The notes under the pieces are model-generated. The model was not told the origin of the DNA. It did not search any database and saw nothing but the letters and a program-made list of their open reading frames with translations. A program made the position numbers and the translations under genes. From the NCBI GenBank assembly GCA_963844325.1, contig CAWJNV010000002.1:2046001-2110000 (forward strand): a stretch of DNA of 64,000 nucleotides, written 5' to 3'. Position 1 is the stretch's first letter, and every line of letters starts with the position of its first letter. Positions 7,349 through 15,552 of this stretch are shown piece by piece. This DNA is from CADCTQ01 sp963844325. GTDB lineage: Bacteria; Bacteroidota; Bacteroidia; Cytophagales; 172606-1.

Positions 7349-9831
7349 TTCGCCAGCAGGTTCGCAAACAGCCGGTACGCACCGGGCACGCCGGCGGGCA
7401 ACTGGCGGAAAAAGGCGTAGCCCGTGTACACGAACTTGCCCTGGCCGTAGGGAGCCACCAGCAGGCCGCCGTCCTGGGGTTTTTCGCCCGGGTCGGTGCT
7501 CGACAGCAGGGCCAGGTACTTGGGGTCCCACTTCTGGGCGAAGTACAGGCCGCGTTCCTGCACCCAGCCCTCAAAGTCCCTGGGCGTGATCTGGTTGGGG
7601 CGGGTAAATACCTGGTGGCCCGGCTCCTTGAACGTCACCGGTGCTTCTTCCACCGTCACCCGGTCGCGGGAAATCTCGAAGGGGTAGGGGCCGATCTGTT
7701 CGGTCACCAGCGGGCGGCTTACGGCGTATTGCACCACCACCACGCCGCCGTTCTCTGCGTACTTAAACAAGGCCTGGTTGTAGAACCGCAGGTAATTGCG
7801 GGTGTTGAAGGCCCGCACGCCCAGCACAATGGCGTCGAACTTGCTCAGCAGCACCGGTTCGCCCTTCAAGTCTTCTTCTTCCAGCATGGTCACCGAATAG
7901 CCGATCTGGCGCAGGGCGGCAGGCACCTCGTCGCCGGCCCCCATCAGGTAGGCAATGTTCTTGCCCCCGGTCTTCACGTCGAGGCGGACGGCCCGCACCT
8001 CGGCGGCGGGAAAGAGGGTCTGGCGGGGAATATGGTCGTGGCCGATGGTGAGCAGGCCGCGGCCCAGGGTGTTGCCGTCGGTGGTTTTCACCACGGCCTT
8101 GATGACGGCCTCCGAGGCGTTGCCGGGAGGCGTTACTCTGAACAGGACGCGTTTTTCTTCCTCCGCTTTCGCCAGGCTGAACGGCACCGAAGCCGGCTCG
8201 GACTTCCAGCCCTTGGGCAGTTGCAGCGATACTTCGCCCCGGGCGTTGTCGGCGCCGGCCTTCAGCAGCACGGGCACGTCCTTGCCCTCCCCCGTGGAAA
8301 ACATGTACACCTTTTCGGTCATGTTCACCATCACCGCGGGGCGTACCTCAAAGGGGCGGTAGAGTTCGCCGGCCACCTGGTCTACCCACTTGTACTGCAC
8401 CGGGCTCCGCAGCACGAAGGGCGTCCCGCCGATGCGGAAGCGGAACTCGGCCGTCAGCTGCGGCTCCTTTTCGGGCTTGCCGATCAGCTGGAGGTCGTCC
8501 ACGCGGTACATGCCTTTGCTCGGGGCGTTCACCAGCCAGTAGGGCTGCGTCACGTCGAGGGAGGCCGGCAGGGCCACCGTCACGGGCAGGTTGAGCAGTT
8601 CGTTGGGCTTGAGTTCGAGCCGGACCGTGGTGTCCTTGGCCGTGTTGAGCACCCTGATGTCGTCGAGTTGCACCGGGAAATCCGACCGTTTCACCACGTT
8701 GGCGAAGGTTTTGACGGTGCTGCCCGGCGTGGCCGCGTAGCCCGTGGCGTTGATCTCGTACCACAGCCCGGCGCAGGCCACGATCACGTCGGTAAGTTCC
8801 TTTTTTTTCACCGGCACGTTGGGGTCGTCGCCGAGCTTTTCCATCTGGGCGTACGCCTGGAGCAGCAGCGGCAGGCTGGCGGCCGGGTTTTCGGGGTTGA
8901 ACCCATTGTAGGCTTCGTGCAACGTCATTGACAGGGCTTCGGCGCCCTTCACGCGTTTCCAGGTCAGGTCCACGTCGTCGAACAGGTCGTTGCGGGCCGG
9001 TTCGCCCACCGTGTGCTTGAGGTAGTCGGTGCGCAGGCCGCGGGCCCGGCCCGAGCCGAACCCCTGGCTTTTGTGCATGCTGCGGCTTTCGCCGGCAATT
9101 TCGGTGTACGACTTACCCAGCAGCGGGCTGTAGCCGCCGATCTGCACGGGCAGCACGTTGGGGCCTTCGGGCGGGGTGTTGGTGAAGCCGGGGTTGTAGG
9201 CGTTCCACACCACCCGCTTTACCTGCCAGGGCTGCACGTATTTGAGTTGTTCGGGAAAACGCTTGGGGTCGGCAGCCGCCGCGTAGGCTTCTTCAGCCAG
9301 CACCGCCGAGGCGCTGTGGTGGCCGTGCCCGGCGCGGGCGTCCGGGGGAAAGCGGGTGATGATCACGTCGGGCCGCAGGTTGCGGATGGTCCACACGGCG
9401 TCGCCGAGCACCTTTTCGTGTTCCCACACTTTGAGGGCTTCTTCAGTGGTTTTGGAAAAGCCAAAGTCATTGGCCCGGGTAAAGAATTGTTCGGCCCCGT
9501 CGAGGCGGCGGGCCTGCAGGAGTTCCTGCGTGCGGATGAGGCCCAGCAGTTCGGCCTGCTCGGAGCCGATCAGGTTCTGGCCGCCGTCGCCGCGGGTCAC
9601 CGACAGGTAAGCCGCCCGCACGAGGCGGTCTTTGGCCAGGTAGGCCAGCATGGCGGTGTTTTCGTCGTCGGGGTGGGCGGCCATGTAGAGGGCCGTGCCC
9701 ACCACATTGAGCTTTTTGAGGGCCAGCTTCAGGTCCCCCGCGGGGTAGGTGCGGAGCGGCTGGGCGGAGAGGGGCAGGAAGGAAATGAGCACGCAAAGCA
9801 GCAGCAGTGGTCTGCAATTCAATGGCTTCAT
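7345..9831 (-). CDS. secreted PIG-L family deacetylase with C-terminal ThuA-like domain
   Basis: This gene encodes 828 residues. A signal peptide (MKPLNCRPLLLLCVLISFLP) is followed by a PIG-L/LmbE deacetylase domain with the zinc motif AAHPDDEN (near residue 70) and GHGHHSAS (about residue 170). Members remove N-acetyl groups from sugar conjugates. The middle (about 350-620) looks like beta-sandwich domains. The end (LMGAGDEVPAALRQIGYSVT, then FDAIVLGVRAFNT) resembles a glutamine-amidotransferase/ThuA-like fold. The frame extends to 9891, but the ATG at 9831 places the signal peptide correctly. It is bracketed by agtcattgg palindromes on both sides, and its TAG lies in one of them. The substrate is unknown. 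Confidence 0.88.
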   Translation of the reverse strand: MKPLNCRPLLLLCVLISFLPLSAQPLRTYPAGDLKLALKKLNVVGTALYMAAHPDDENTAMLAYLAKDRLVRAAYLSVTRGDGGQNLIGSEQAELLGLIRTQELLQARRLDGAEQFFTRANDFGFSKTTEEALKVWEHEKVLGDAVWTIRNLRPDVIITRFPPDARAGHGHHSASAVLAEEAYAAAADPKRFPEQLKYVQPWQVKRVVWNAYNPGFTNTPPEGPNVLPVQIGGYSPLLGKSYTEIAGESRSMHKSQGFGSGRARGLRTDYLKHTVGEPARNDLFDDVDLTWKRVKGAEALSMTLHEAYNGFNPENPAASLPLLLQAYAQMEKLGDDPNVPVKKKELTDVIVACAGLWYEINATGYAATPGSTVKTFANVVKRSDFPVQLDDIRVLNTAKDTTVRLELKPNELLNLPVTVALPASLDVTQPYWLVNAPSKGMYRVDDLQLIGKPEKEPQLTAEFRFRIGGTPFVLRSPVQYKWVDQVAGELYRPFEVRPAVMVNMTEKVYMFSTGEGKDVPVLLKAGADNARGEVSLQLPKGWKSEPASVPFSLAKAEEEKRVLFRVTPPGNASEAVIKAVVKTTDGNTLGRGLLTIGHDHIPRQTLFPAAEVRAVRLDVKTGGKNIAYLMGAGDEVPAALRQIGYSVTMLEEEDLKGEPVLLSKFDAIVLGVRAFNTRNYLRFYNQALFKYAENGGVVVVQYAVSRPLVTEQIGPYPFEISRDRVTVEEAPVTFKEPGHQVFTRPNQITPRDFEGWVQERGLYFAQKWDPKYLALLSSTDPGEKPQDGGLLVAPYGQGKFVYTGYAFFRQLPAGVPGAYRLFANLLAK

Positions 9832-9892
9832 AGGCTTGTACGGGAAGCCCGCAAGGTAATCAATCTGCGCGGAAAATCGATGCCTCGTCAAG

Positions 9893-10010
9893 GGTCATTG
9901 GTTCAATGGTCATTGGTTGATCGGTCAATGGTCAGTAGTCAATGGTCATTCAGATGCGACAACTTACGCGCACCCAATGACCAATGACTACTGACTACTA
10001 ACCAATGACG
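9893..10010. repeat. palindrome with agtcattgg arms, inverted core
   Basis: Left arm 9893-9949 (ggtcattggttcaatgg words), right arm 9973-10009 (ccaatgaccaatgacta words). The centre at 9951-9970 is the reverse complement of the 7249 core (cgcgtaagttgtcgcatctg). It lies in a divergent spacer between the starts of the PIG-L gene and the nucleotidyltransferase gene, so a terminator role does not explain it here. Confidence 0.85.
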
Positions 10011-10097
10011 AAAGATTTATTCATGCAACAAATCTCCGCCGTTCGAGTATAGGGTTTTACCCTAAAACACTCTAGAAAAACAGAAAGTGAGGCTTGT

Positions 10098-10838
10098 ATG
10101 CAAGAGGCTATAGATAAAACGGCAGTCGCGGAAGCTTTCTACCGCGAGGTACTGCAATTACTCAACGAAAGCAAAATTCCCTTTATGCTCGGGGGCGGTT
10201 TCGCCCTGCGGCACTATACGGGCATTCACCGCGACATCAAAGACCTGGACCTGTTCTGCAAGGGCGGCGATTACACCCGCATCCTGATGTTCTTTGCCGA
10301 ACACGGCTTCCAGACCGAACTCACCGACGTGCGGTGGCTCGCCAAAATCGTGAAGGGCGACCACTTCGTGGACCTGATCTTCAACACGGTCAACAACATC
10401 TGCACGGTGGACGACGTGTGGTTTGAACACTCCGTGGAAAGCGAACTGTTCGGCATGCCCGTGCGGCTCATTCCCGTGGAGGAAATGATCTGGTGCAAAA
10501 TCTACGTGCAGAACCGCGAACGCTACGACGGCTCGGACGTGAACCACGCCATTCTCATGCAAGGCCGCACCCTGGACTGGAAACGCCTGTGGGCCCGCAT
10601 CGAACAGCACTGGCACCTGCTGTTTGCCCAGGTGCTGAGCTTCCAGTTCGTGTACCCCACCGAACGCGACATCATTCCCATGTGGCTTTACGACCAACTG
10701 CTCGATCTGGCCAAGGGGCAGTATAACCTGCCTACGCCGGTGGAAAAAGTGTGTCTCGGCCCCATCATCGACCAGACGCAGTACGGCGTGGACGTGAAGG
10801 AGTGGGGTTACAAGGTGACTACCATGCGGACCGTGTAA
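10098..10838 (+). CDS. nucleotidyltransferase-fold protein
   Basis: This gene encodes 246 residues. The segment FMLGGGFALRHYTGIHRDIK followed by DLDLFCKGG matches the N-terminal nucleotidyltransferase motif (G-G/S, then D-x-D) of AbiEii/MNT-like and kanamycin-nucleotidyltransferase-like families. FVDLIFNTVNNI supplies the likely third acidic residue. The rest is helical, ending YGVDVKEWGYKVTTMRTV. The substrate is unknown. The next gene, a metallophosphoesterase, follows in the same direction after a 100-base palindrome. It does not look like a phage-defence antitoxin: there is no toxin partner next to it and the composition is host-like. Confidence 0.72.
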   Translation: MQEAIDKTAVAEAFYREVLQLLNESKIPFMLGGGFALRHYTGIHRDIKDLDLFCKGGDYTRILMFFAEHGFQTELTDVRWLAKIVKGDHFVDLIFNTVNNICTVDDVWFEHSVESELFGMPVRLIPVEEMIWCKIYVQNRERYDGSDVNHAILMQGRTLDWKRLWARIEQHWHLLFAQVLSFQFVYPTERDIIPMWLYDQLLDLAKGQYNLPTPVEKVCLGPIIDQTQYGVDVKEWGYKVTTMRTV

Positions 10839-10845
10839 TACGGAG

Positions 10846-10932
10846 ATTTTGAATGATGAATTTTAAATTTTGAATTAAAGCGAGGGATACCTGCCCTCGT
10901 TTAAAATTCGAAATCCAAAATTTATAATTTCC
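10846..10932. repeat. A/T-word palindrome (ttttgaat arms) with inner hairpin
   Basis: The arms are gattttgaat/gaattttaaattttgaatt on the left and ttaaaattcgaaatccaaaa on the right. The centre is a cgaggg/ccctcg hairpin (10881-10899). It fills the spacer between the nucleotidyltransferase and the metallophosphoesterase. A related A/T-word palindrome lies at 24114-24203. Confidence 0.75.
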
Positions 10933-10938
10933 TTCAGA

Positions 10939-11706
10939 ATGGGCGAGAAAAGCGACAAAGAAAAAGGCGAGAAAAAGCGGAAGAAAACCCGCATCGCGGC
11001 CGTAGGCGACATCCACGTGCGCGAGTCGGACCGGGGCAAGTGGAAGGATTACTTCCGCACGGTGTCCGAAAAGGCCGACGTGCTGCTGCTCTGCGGCGAC
11101 CTCACCGACACGGGGCACGCCCGGGAAGCGGTGGTGCTGGCCGAAGAACTCACCGCCTGCACCATTCCCGTGATCGGCGTGCTGGGCAACCACGACTACG
11201 AAGCCGACGAACACGTCGCCATCCGCGAGGCGCTGGTGGGCGAAAACGTTCACATCCTCGACGGCGAGTCGGTGGTGGTCAGGGACGTGGGCTTTGCCGG
11301 GGTCAAGGGCTTCGGCGGGGGCTTCGACCGCTACATGATGCCGATGTTCGGCGAACCGATGTTCAAGCAGTTCGTGCAGGAATGCGTGGACGAAGCCCTG
11401 CGCCTCGACCGGGCCCTGGCGCGGCTTGACAACGAGAACGCCGAAATGAAAAAGATCGTGTTGCTGCACTATTCGCCCATCAAGGCCACCGTGGAGGGCG
11501 AACCGGAGGCCATCATGCCTTTCCTGGGCTCCTCGCGGCTGGTAGAACCGATCAACCGCCGACAGGTGGTGGCGGCTTTCCACGGCCACGCCCACTACGG
11601 CACGCTGGAAGGCGAAACCTCGGCCGGCGTCAAAATCTTCAACGTCTCCAAACCCATCCTCCAGCGCGCCGGCTACGAAACGCCTTTCTATTTACTCGAA
11701 GTGTAA
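10939..11706 (+). CDS. metallophosphoesterase
   Basis: This gene encodes 255 residues of the calcineurin-like phosphoesterase family. The dimetal motifs are present in order: VGDIH (near residue 25), LLLCGDLTDTG (about 55), LGNHDYE (about 90), and a terminal FHGHAHYGTLEG (about 215). The N-terminus is very Lys/Glu-rich (MGEKSDKEKGEKKRKKTR), with no signal peptide, so the enzyme is cytoplasmic. Substrates in this family range from nucleotides to phosphoproteins and cannot be predicted here. It ends at a TAA that directly abuts the next agtcattgg palindrome. Confidence 0.85.
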   Translation: MGEKSDKEKGEKKRKKTRIAAVGDIHVRESDRGKWKDYFRTVSEKADVLLLCGDLTDTGHAREAVVLAEELTACTIPVIGVLGNHDYEADEHVAIREALVGENVHILDGESVVVRDVGFAGVKGFGGGFDRYMMPMFGEPMFKQFVQECVDEALRLDRALARLDNENAEMKKIVLLHYSPIKATVEGEPEAIMPFLGSSRLVEPINRRQVVAAFHGHAHYGTLEGETSAGVKIFNVSKPILQRAGYETPFYLLEV

Positions 11707-11820
11707 ATAGTCAGTGGTCATTAGTTAACGGGTCATTAGGTGTGCGTAAGTGATCGCATCCGAATGACCAATCAACCAATGACCACTGACCATTGTACTA
11801 ATGACTACTGACCATTGACT
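11707..11820. repeat. palindrome with agtcattgg arms and CGTAAG core
   Basis: Left arm from 11707 (atagtcagtggtcatta), right arm to 11820 (ccaatgaccactgacc words). The centre at 11743-11762 reads tgcgtaagtgatcgcatccg, differing from the core at 7249 at one of 20 positions. It lies between the convergent metallophosphoesterase and SerB-SerA genes and touches both ends. Confidence 0.85.
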
Positions 11821-11825
11821 TTTTT

Positions 11826-13736
11826 CTAATACAGCATGCGGAATTTGATCGTGTACTCGATGTTTTTGAGGTCTTTGATCACTTCCTTGTTGTATTCCTT
11901 TTCCACGTCGGTAATCACGTAGCCCAGCCGTTCGTTGGTCTTCAGGTACTGCCCGAGGATGTTGATGTCGTGGCGCGAGAGGATGCTGTTGATCTGGGCC
12001 AGCACGCCGGGCACGTTGCGGTGGATGTGGATGAAGCGGTGCGCCTCGGTGAATTCGGGCAGTTGCAGATTCGGGAAGTTGACGCTGCCGAACGTGTTGC
12101 CCTTGTTGATGAACTCGTTGAGTTTGTCGGGCACGTACTGGGCAATGTTCCGCTGGGCCTCCTCGGTGCTGCCGCCGATGTGGGGCGTCAGGATCACGTT
12201 GGGCAGGCCGCGCAGTTCGTTCACGAACTCCTCCTGGTTGGTTTTGGGCTCGTGGGGGAACACGTCGATGCCGGCGCCCACCACCTTTTTGCCCTTGATG
12301 GCCGCCACCAGCGCGGCAATGTCCACGATGTGGCCGCGGCTCAGGTTGAGGAAGATGGTGCCCTTTTTCATCAGTGCAAACTCATTGGCCCCGATCAGGT
12401 TCTTGTTTTCCGGGCGGCCGTCCACGTGCAGCGTCACGATGTCGGCGATTTGCAGGAGTTCGGGCAGCGTGCGGCACCGTTTGGCGTTGCCCAGGGCCAG
12501 CTTTTCGACGCGGTCGTAGTAGTACACCTCCATGCCCAGCGCCTCGGCCAGCACCGAGAGTTGCGTGCCGATGTTGCCGTAGCCCACAATGCCCAGCTTC
12601 TTGCCGCGGATTTCGAAGCTGTTCTTGGCCGACTTGTCCCACTTGCCCCCGTGCATGCCGTAGCTCTTGTCGGGAATGTTGCGGATGAGCATGATGATCT
12701 CGCCGATGGCCAGTTCCACCACCGAACGGGTGTTGCTGTAGGGGGCGTTGAACACGGCAATGCCCCGCTCCTGGCAGGCCGCCAGGTCGATCTGGTTGGT
12801 GCCGATGCAGAAGGCCCCGATGCACATGAGTTTGTTGGCGTTTTCGAGCACCCGGCGGGTCACCTGCGTTTTGGAGCGGATGCCCAGCACGCTTACATCG
12901 CGGATGCGTTCGACGAGTTCGTCTTCGTCGAGGCCGCCGGCCACCACGTCCACCTTAAAGCCCTCCTCACGGAACAGTTCGACGGCCCGCGGGTGCACGT
13001 TTTCGAGCAGCAGTACGCTGATGCGGTTTTTGGGGTAGGAGAGGGTCATGCCGGCAACTTGTTGATGAACAGGAATTCGTCGAAGGCTCGGGGTCACGTC
13101 GTCGGCCTTGTCCACCACGCGTTCCCGTTCCACGTTTTCGGTAAAGGCGTAGAACTTGTTGGCGTAGCCGGCCTCCTTGATCTCGTAGTCGGTGTAGCCG
13201 TCGCCGATCACGTACACGTCGCCGTGCAGGTTGAGCTGCTTGATGCAAATGGGTTTGCCCTTGTTGGCTGACAGCGGGTTGGCGCGGTCGAAGCCCACGA
13301 TGTTGCCCTGGCTGTCGAACTCGAAGGTGTTGGCAATCACGTTTTCCTCTTTCACGCCGTAGGCCGTCACGATGGGCACGATGAACTCGCGGAAGCCGTT
13401 GGAGATGATGTACACCTGGTCGGCAAACTCGCGGAAGAAGGCCCGGTTGCGTTCGATGGACGCCGACACCCGGGTGCGCAGGTGCTCCACGAGCGGTTCC
13501 AGGTGGCTCCGGTTGGCGTGCAGCAGGGCAATGCGGCGTTCGAGCGACTCGGTGAAGGAGATTTCCCCGTTCATGCCCAGGTCGGTGATCTGCTTGATTT
13601 CGGCCACGATTTCCTGGCGGCGCGGGTTGCCCTGCAGGGCAATGTCGGCCAGTTCTTCCATCGCCTCTACCTTGGTAAAAGTACTGTCGAAGTCAATGAT
13701 GAAGTAACGGGCTTCCTTGGTCGGCGTAAGTTCCAT
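11826..13736 (-). CDS. serA: phosphoserine phosphatase-phosphoglycerate dehydrogenase fusion
   Basis: This 636-residue protein joins two serine-biosynthesis enzymes. Residues 1 to about 225 are a HAD phosphatase of SerB type: FIIDFDSTFTKVEAMEEL supplies the DxD-type nucleophile loop, YIISNGF motif II, and VIGDGYTDYEIK the final acidic motif. From about 235 on is D-3-phosphoglycerate dehydrogenase: KLGIVGYGNIGTQLSVLAEA (NAD-binding), LNLSRGHIVD, and LTPHIGGSTEEAQ with the catalytic His. A C-terminal ACT domain follows (IHIHRNVPGVLAQINSILSR), normally the serine feedback site. The first and third steps of the pathway are thus on one chain, while the SerC step is not in the window. Similar fusions are reported in other Bacteroidota as far as I recall. 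Confidence 0.9.
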   Translation of the reverse strand: MELTPTKEARYFIIDFDSTFTKVEAMEELADIALQGNPRRQEIVAEIKQITDLGMNGEISFTESLERRIALLHANRSHLEPLVEHLRTRVSASIERNRAFFREFADQVYIISNGFREFIVPIVTAYGVKEENVIANTFEFDSQGNIVGFDRANPLSANKGKPICIKQLNLHGDVYVIGDGYTDYEIKEAGYANKFYAFTENVERERVVDKADDVTPSLRRIPVHQQVAGMTLSYPKNRISVLLLENVHPRAVELFREEGFKVDVVAGGLDEDELVERIRDVSVLGIRSKTQVTRRVLENANKLMCIGAFCIGTNQIDLAACQERGIAVFNAPYSNTRSVVELAIGEIIMLIRNIPDKSYGMHGGKWDKSAKNSFEIRGKKLGIVGYGNIGTQLSVLAEALGMEVYYYDRVEKLALGNAKRCRTLPELLQIADIVTLHVDGRPENKNLIGANEFALMKKGTIFLNLSRGHIVDIAALVAAIKGKKVVGAGIDVFPHEPKTNQEEFVNELRGLPNVILTPHIGGSTEEAQRNIAQYVPDKLNEFINKGNTFGSVNFPNLQLPEFTEAHRFIHIHRNVPGVLAQINSILSRHDINILGQYLKTNERLGYVITDVEKEYNKEVIKDLKNIEYTIKFRMLY

Positions 13737-13751
13737 TAGGGGAGGGAGAAA

Positions 13752-14292
13752 AGTTTATGAGTTTATGAGTTCAAAGTTTATGAGTAAAAACAGGAGCAGG
13801 AGAGTTACGGGAGCAAGTACGGAAGAATATACCGGCAAAGCAGTACCGCATGCAAAATTATAAAGATTTGAAGGTGTGGCAAAAAGCACACGCCCTGACG
13901 CTAATCGTGTACAAGATTACCAGATGCTTTCCAAAAGAGGAAACATTTGGCATAACAAGTCAGATGAGAAGGGCTTCGGTATCAGTACCTGCCAATATTG
14001 CGGAGGGGTGTGGAAGGATTACCCGGCCGGATATTGCCAATTTTTTTCAGATTGCCCTGGGCTCCCTCCATGAACTCGAATACTATGCATTGCTTGCGCA
14101 CGATCTGCACTATGTACATGCAACTGAGTTCAAGGAAATGGACTCTCTACTGAAAGAAACCAAAGCGATGCTTGTTTCACTCATCAAAAAGACACGCTCC
14201 GCGGGAAGCTGAGTTTATGAGTTCAAAGTATGTACGCGTTGATTCACGAGCGTAAGCTACTCATAAACTCATGAACTTTAAACTCATAAACT
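13752..14292. mobile_element. 541-bp repeat element carrying a four-helix-bundle gene
   Basis: The left arm (13752-13786) and the right arm (14258-14292) are inverted copies of a gagtttatgagttc-word sequence; their outer and inner 10-14 bases match exactly and the middle is word-shuffled. Between them lie the 120-residue four-helix-bundle gene and, directly after its stop, a further arm copy (14211-14230) and a core with CGTAAG (14251-14256). The layout is arm, gene, then a complete palindrome. The right arm also forms the end of the neighbouring hydrolase gene. Mobility is inferred, not shown. Confidence 0.65.
13850..14212 (+). CDS. four helix bundle protein (S23/Avd-like)
   Basis: This gene encodes 120 residues. 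It begins MQNYKDLKVWQKAHALTLIV, and the middle motif QMRRASVSVPANIAEGCGR is diagnostic of the four-helix-bundle family first described from 23S rRNA intervening sequences and related to the Avd accessory protein of diversity-generating retroelements. It ends with a basic helix (ETKAMLVSLIKKTRSAGS). The family is small, basic, nucleic-acid-binding where studied, and of unknown role as an orphan. The composition is AT-richer than the flanking serA and hydrolase genes. It sits inside a repeat element and not in an rRNA gene. No reverse transcriptase is present in the window. Confidence 0.9.
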   Translation: MQNYKDLKVWQKAHALTLIVYKITRCFPKEETFGITSQMRRASVSVPANIAEGCGRITRPDIANFFQIALGSLHELEYYALLAHDLHYVHATEFKEMDSLLKETKAMLVSLIKKTRSAGS

Positions 14293-15238
14293 CTAAAGCC
14301 CTTCTTTCCGACCAGGCCGGGCCGTTGAGGTCGGGGCCGGCAAAGCCGCAGTGGCCGCCTTCGGCCGGCACTTCGAGGTACACGTTTTCCAGCCCTTCCA
14401 CCAGCCTGGGGTCGTAGCATTCCGGCGACAGGAAGGGGTCATTCCTGGCATTCACGATCAGCGTCGGAATGGCAATGTCGTTGAGGAACGACTTGGCGCT
14501 GCACGCCGCGTAGTAGGCCTCCGCGTTTTCGAAGCCGTGCAGGGGCGCCGTGTAGAGGTCGTCGAAAGCTTTGATGGAGCGGACCGTGCGCGGGGCGCCC
14601 AGCACCGTGTGGTCCGGCATGAGGACCGACTTGGATTGCACCTTGCGGTGCAGGCTGTTGAGGAACCGCCGGCTGTAGAGGTAGTTGCCCGGCCGGGCAA
14701 TGGCGTCGCAACTGGTCGACAGGCACAGGGGCACCGAAAACACCACCGCCTTGCGGACGGCCGGGGCCAAGCTGCGGCCCTTCTCGCCCAGGTACTTGAG
14801 CGTGAGGTTGCCGCCCAGGCTGAAGCCGATCAGGGCCACCGACTCGTAGCAGTCGCAGTGGAGGGCGTACTGCACCACCGTATCCAGGTCGTCGGTGGCG
14901 CCCGAGTGGTAGAAGCGGGCCTGGCGGTTCATCTCGCCGCTGCACCCCCGGAAGTTCCAGGCCAGCGCATCCCACTTGTGGGCATTGAGCATGCGCACCA
15001 TGCCCTTGATGTAGGGCCGTCCCGAGTCGCCCTCCAGCCCGTGCGAGAGGATGGCCAGGTTGGCAAACCCCTGCCGCGACCAGTCCAGGTCCAGGAAGTC
15101 GTCGTCGGGCGTAGTGATGCGTTCACGGCGGAACTTTACGCCCTCCACCTTCCGGAACACACTCGGCACGATGGTTTGCAGGTGCCGGTTGAACAGGTAC
15201 GGCGGCGAGGCGTAATCAGAATGGGTAATCAGGGGCAT
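14261..15238 (-). CDS. YheT-like alpha/beta hydrolase
   Basis: This gene encodes 325 residues of the YheT/ABHD1-3 type of alpha/beta hydrolase. Family motifs are LSHGLEGDSGRPYIKGMVRM near the oxyanion hole, WNFRGCSGEMNRQARFYHSG, the nucleophile elbow LIGFSLGGNLTLKYLG, VNARNDPFLSPEC (acid) and EGGHCGFAG (His). It has no signal peptide and is probably cytoplasmic or membrane-associated; it would act on ester or lipid substrates. The ATG at 15238 is chosen over an upstream TTG. Oddly, the last residues (EFMSLKFMSL) and the stop codon are translated from the arm of the adjacent repeat element, so the natural C-terminus has been replaced or extended by repeat DNA. Confidence 0.87.
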   Translation of the reverse strand: MPLITHSDYASPPYLFNRHLQTIVPSVFRKVEGVKFRRERITTPDDDFLDLDWSRQGFANLAILSHGLEGDSGRPYIKGMVRMLNAHKWDALAWNFRGCSGEMNRQARFYHSGATDDLDTVVQYALHCDCYESVALIGFSLGGNLTLKYLGEKGRSLAPAVRKAVVFSVPLCLSTSCDAIARPGNYLYSRRFLNSLHRKVQSKSVLMPDHTVLGAPRTVRSIKAFDDLYTAPLHGFENAEAYYAACSAKSFLNDIAIPTLIVNARNDPFLSPECYDPRLVEGLENVYLEVPAEGGHCGFAGPDLNGPAWSERRALEFMSLKFMSL

Positions 15239-15290
15239 AAGCAAAATTAATGACTAATTACCAATGACCGGGCGAAGCATGGGGTAGTCG

Positions 15291-15430
15291 TTGCGTTGAC
15301 AAGGAAGGGTATGGCTGGATGGCTGGATGGCTATATGGCTGATCCAATAACCCTGTAGCCATCTAACCATATAGCCATTCAACCATTCAACCATACAACC
15401 ATTCAACCATAACTTCATTTGTCAGTACAG
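15291..15430. repeat. palindrome with atggctggatgg arms and tgacaagg ends
   Basis: Left arm 15297-15340 (tgacaaggaaggg, then atggctggatggctatatgg). Right arm about 15356-15425 (ccatatagccattcaacc words, then tttgtcag). The outer ends match those of the elements at 54222 and 57963. The centre, around gatccaataaccctg, lacks the CGTAAG motif. A stray half-arm of the agtcattgg type lies at 15248-15269. The element lies in the 314-base divergent spacer between the YheT-like gene and the gene at 15553, which otherwise holds only A/T-rich promoter-like sequence. Confidence 0.8.
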
Positions 15431-15552
15431 GTAACCGCTTCCAACTCAATTAATTCATGCAAAAAATGTCATATGTACAACTTTTCGATAAAATAAATTG
15501 CGATTCCGCGAGGGGTTCCTTAAATTAAGCCTAAAATCTATCTTTAACGCGT

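Noticed and set aside
10098..10838. An AbiE-type toxin-antitoxin system based on the nucleotidyltransferase fold.
   Set aside because: There is no AbiEi-like regulator or second partner next to it, and the gene has host-like composition.
7213..11820. The repeated agtcattgg words resemble a CRISPR array.
   Set aside because: The repeats are contiguous and degenerate, without unique spacers of constant length. The array inverts in the middle and no cas genes are present.
13850..14212. A diversity-generating retroelement, suggested by the Avd-like four-helix-bundle protein.
   Set aside because: No reverse transcriptase and no template/variable repeat pair with adenine-biased differences are in the window. 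Only the protein family similarity remains, so I kept this only as speculation.
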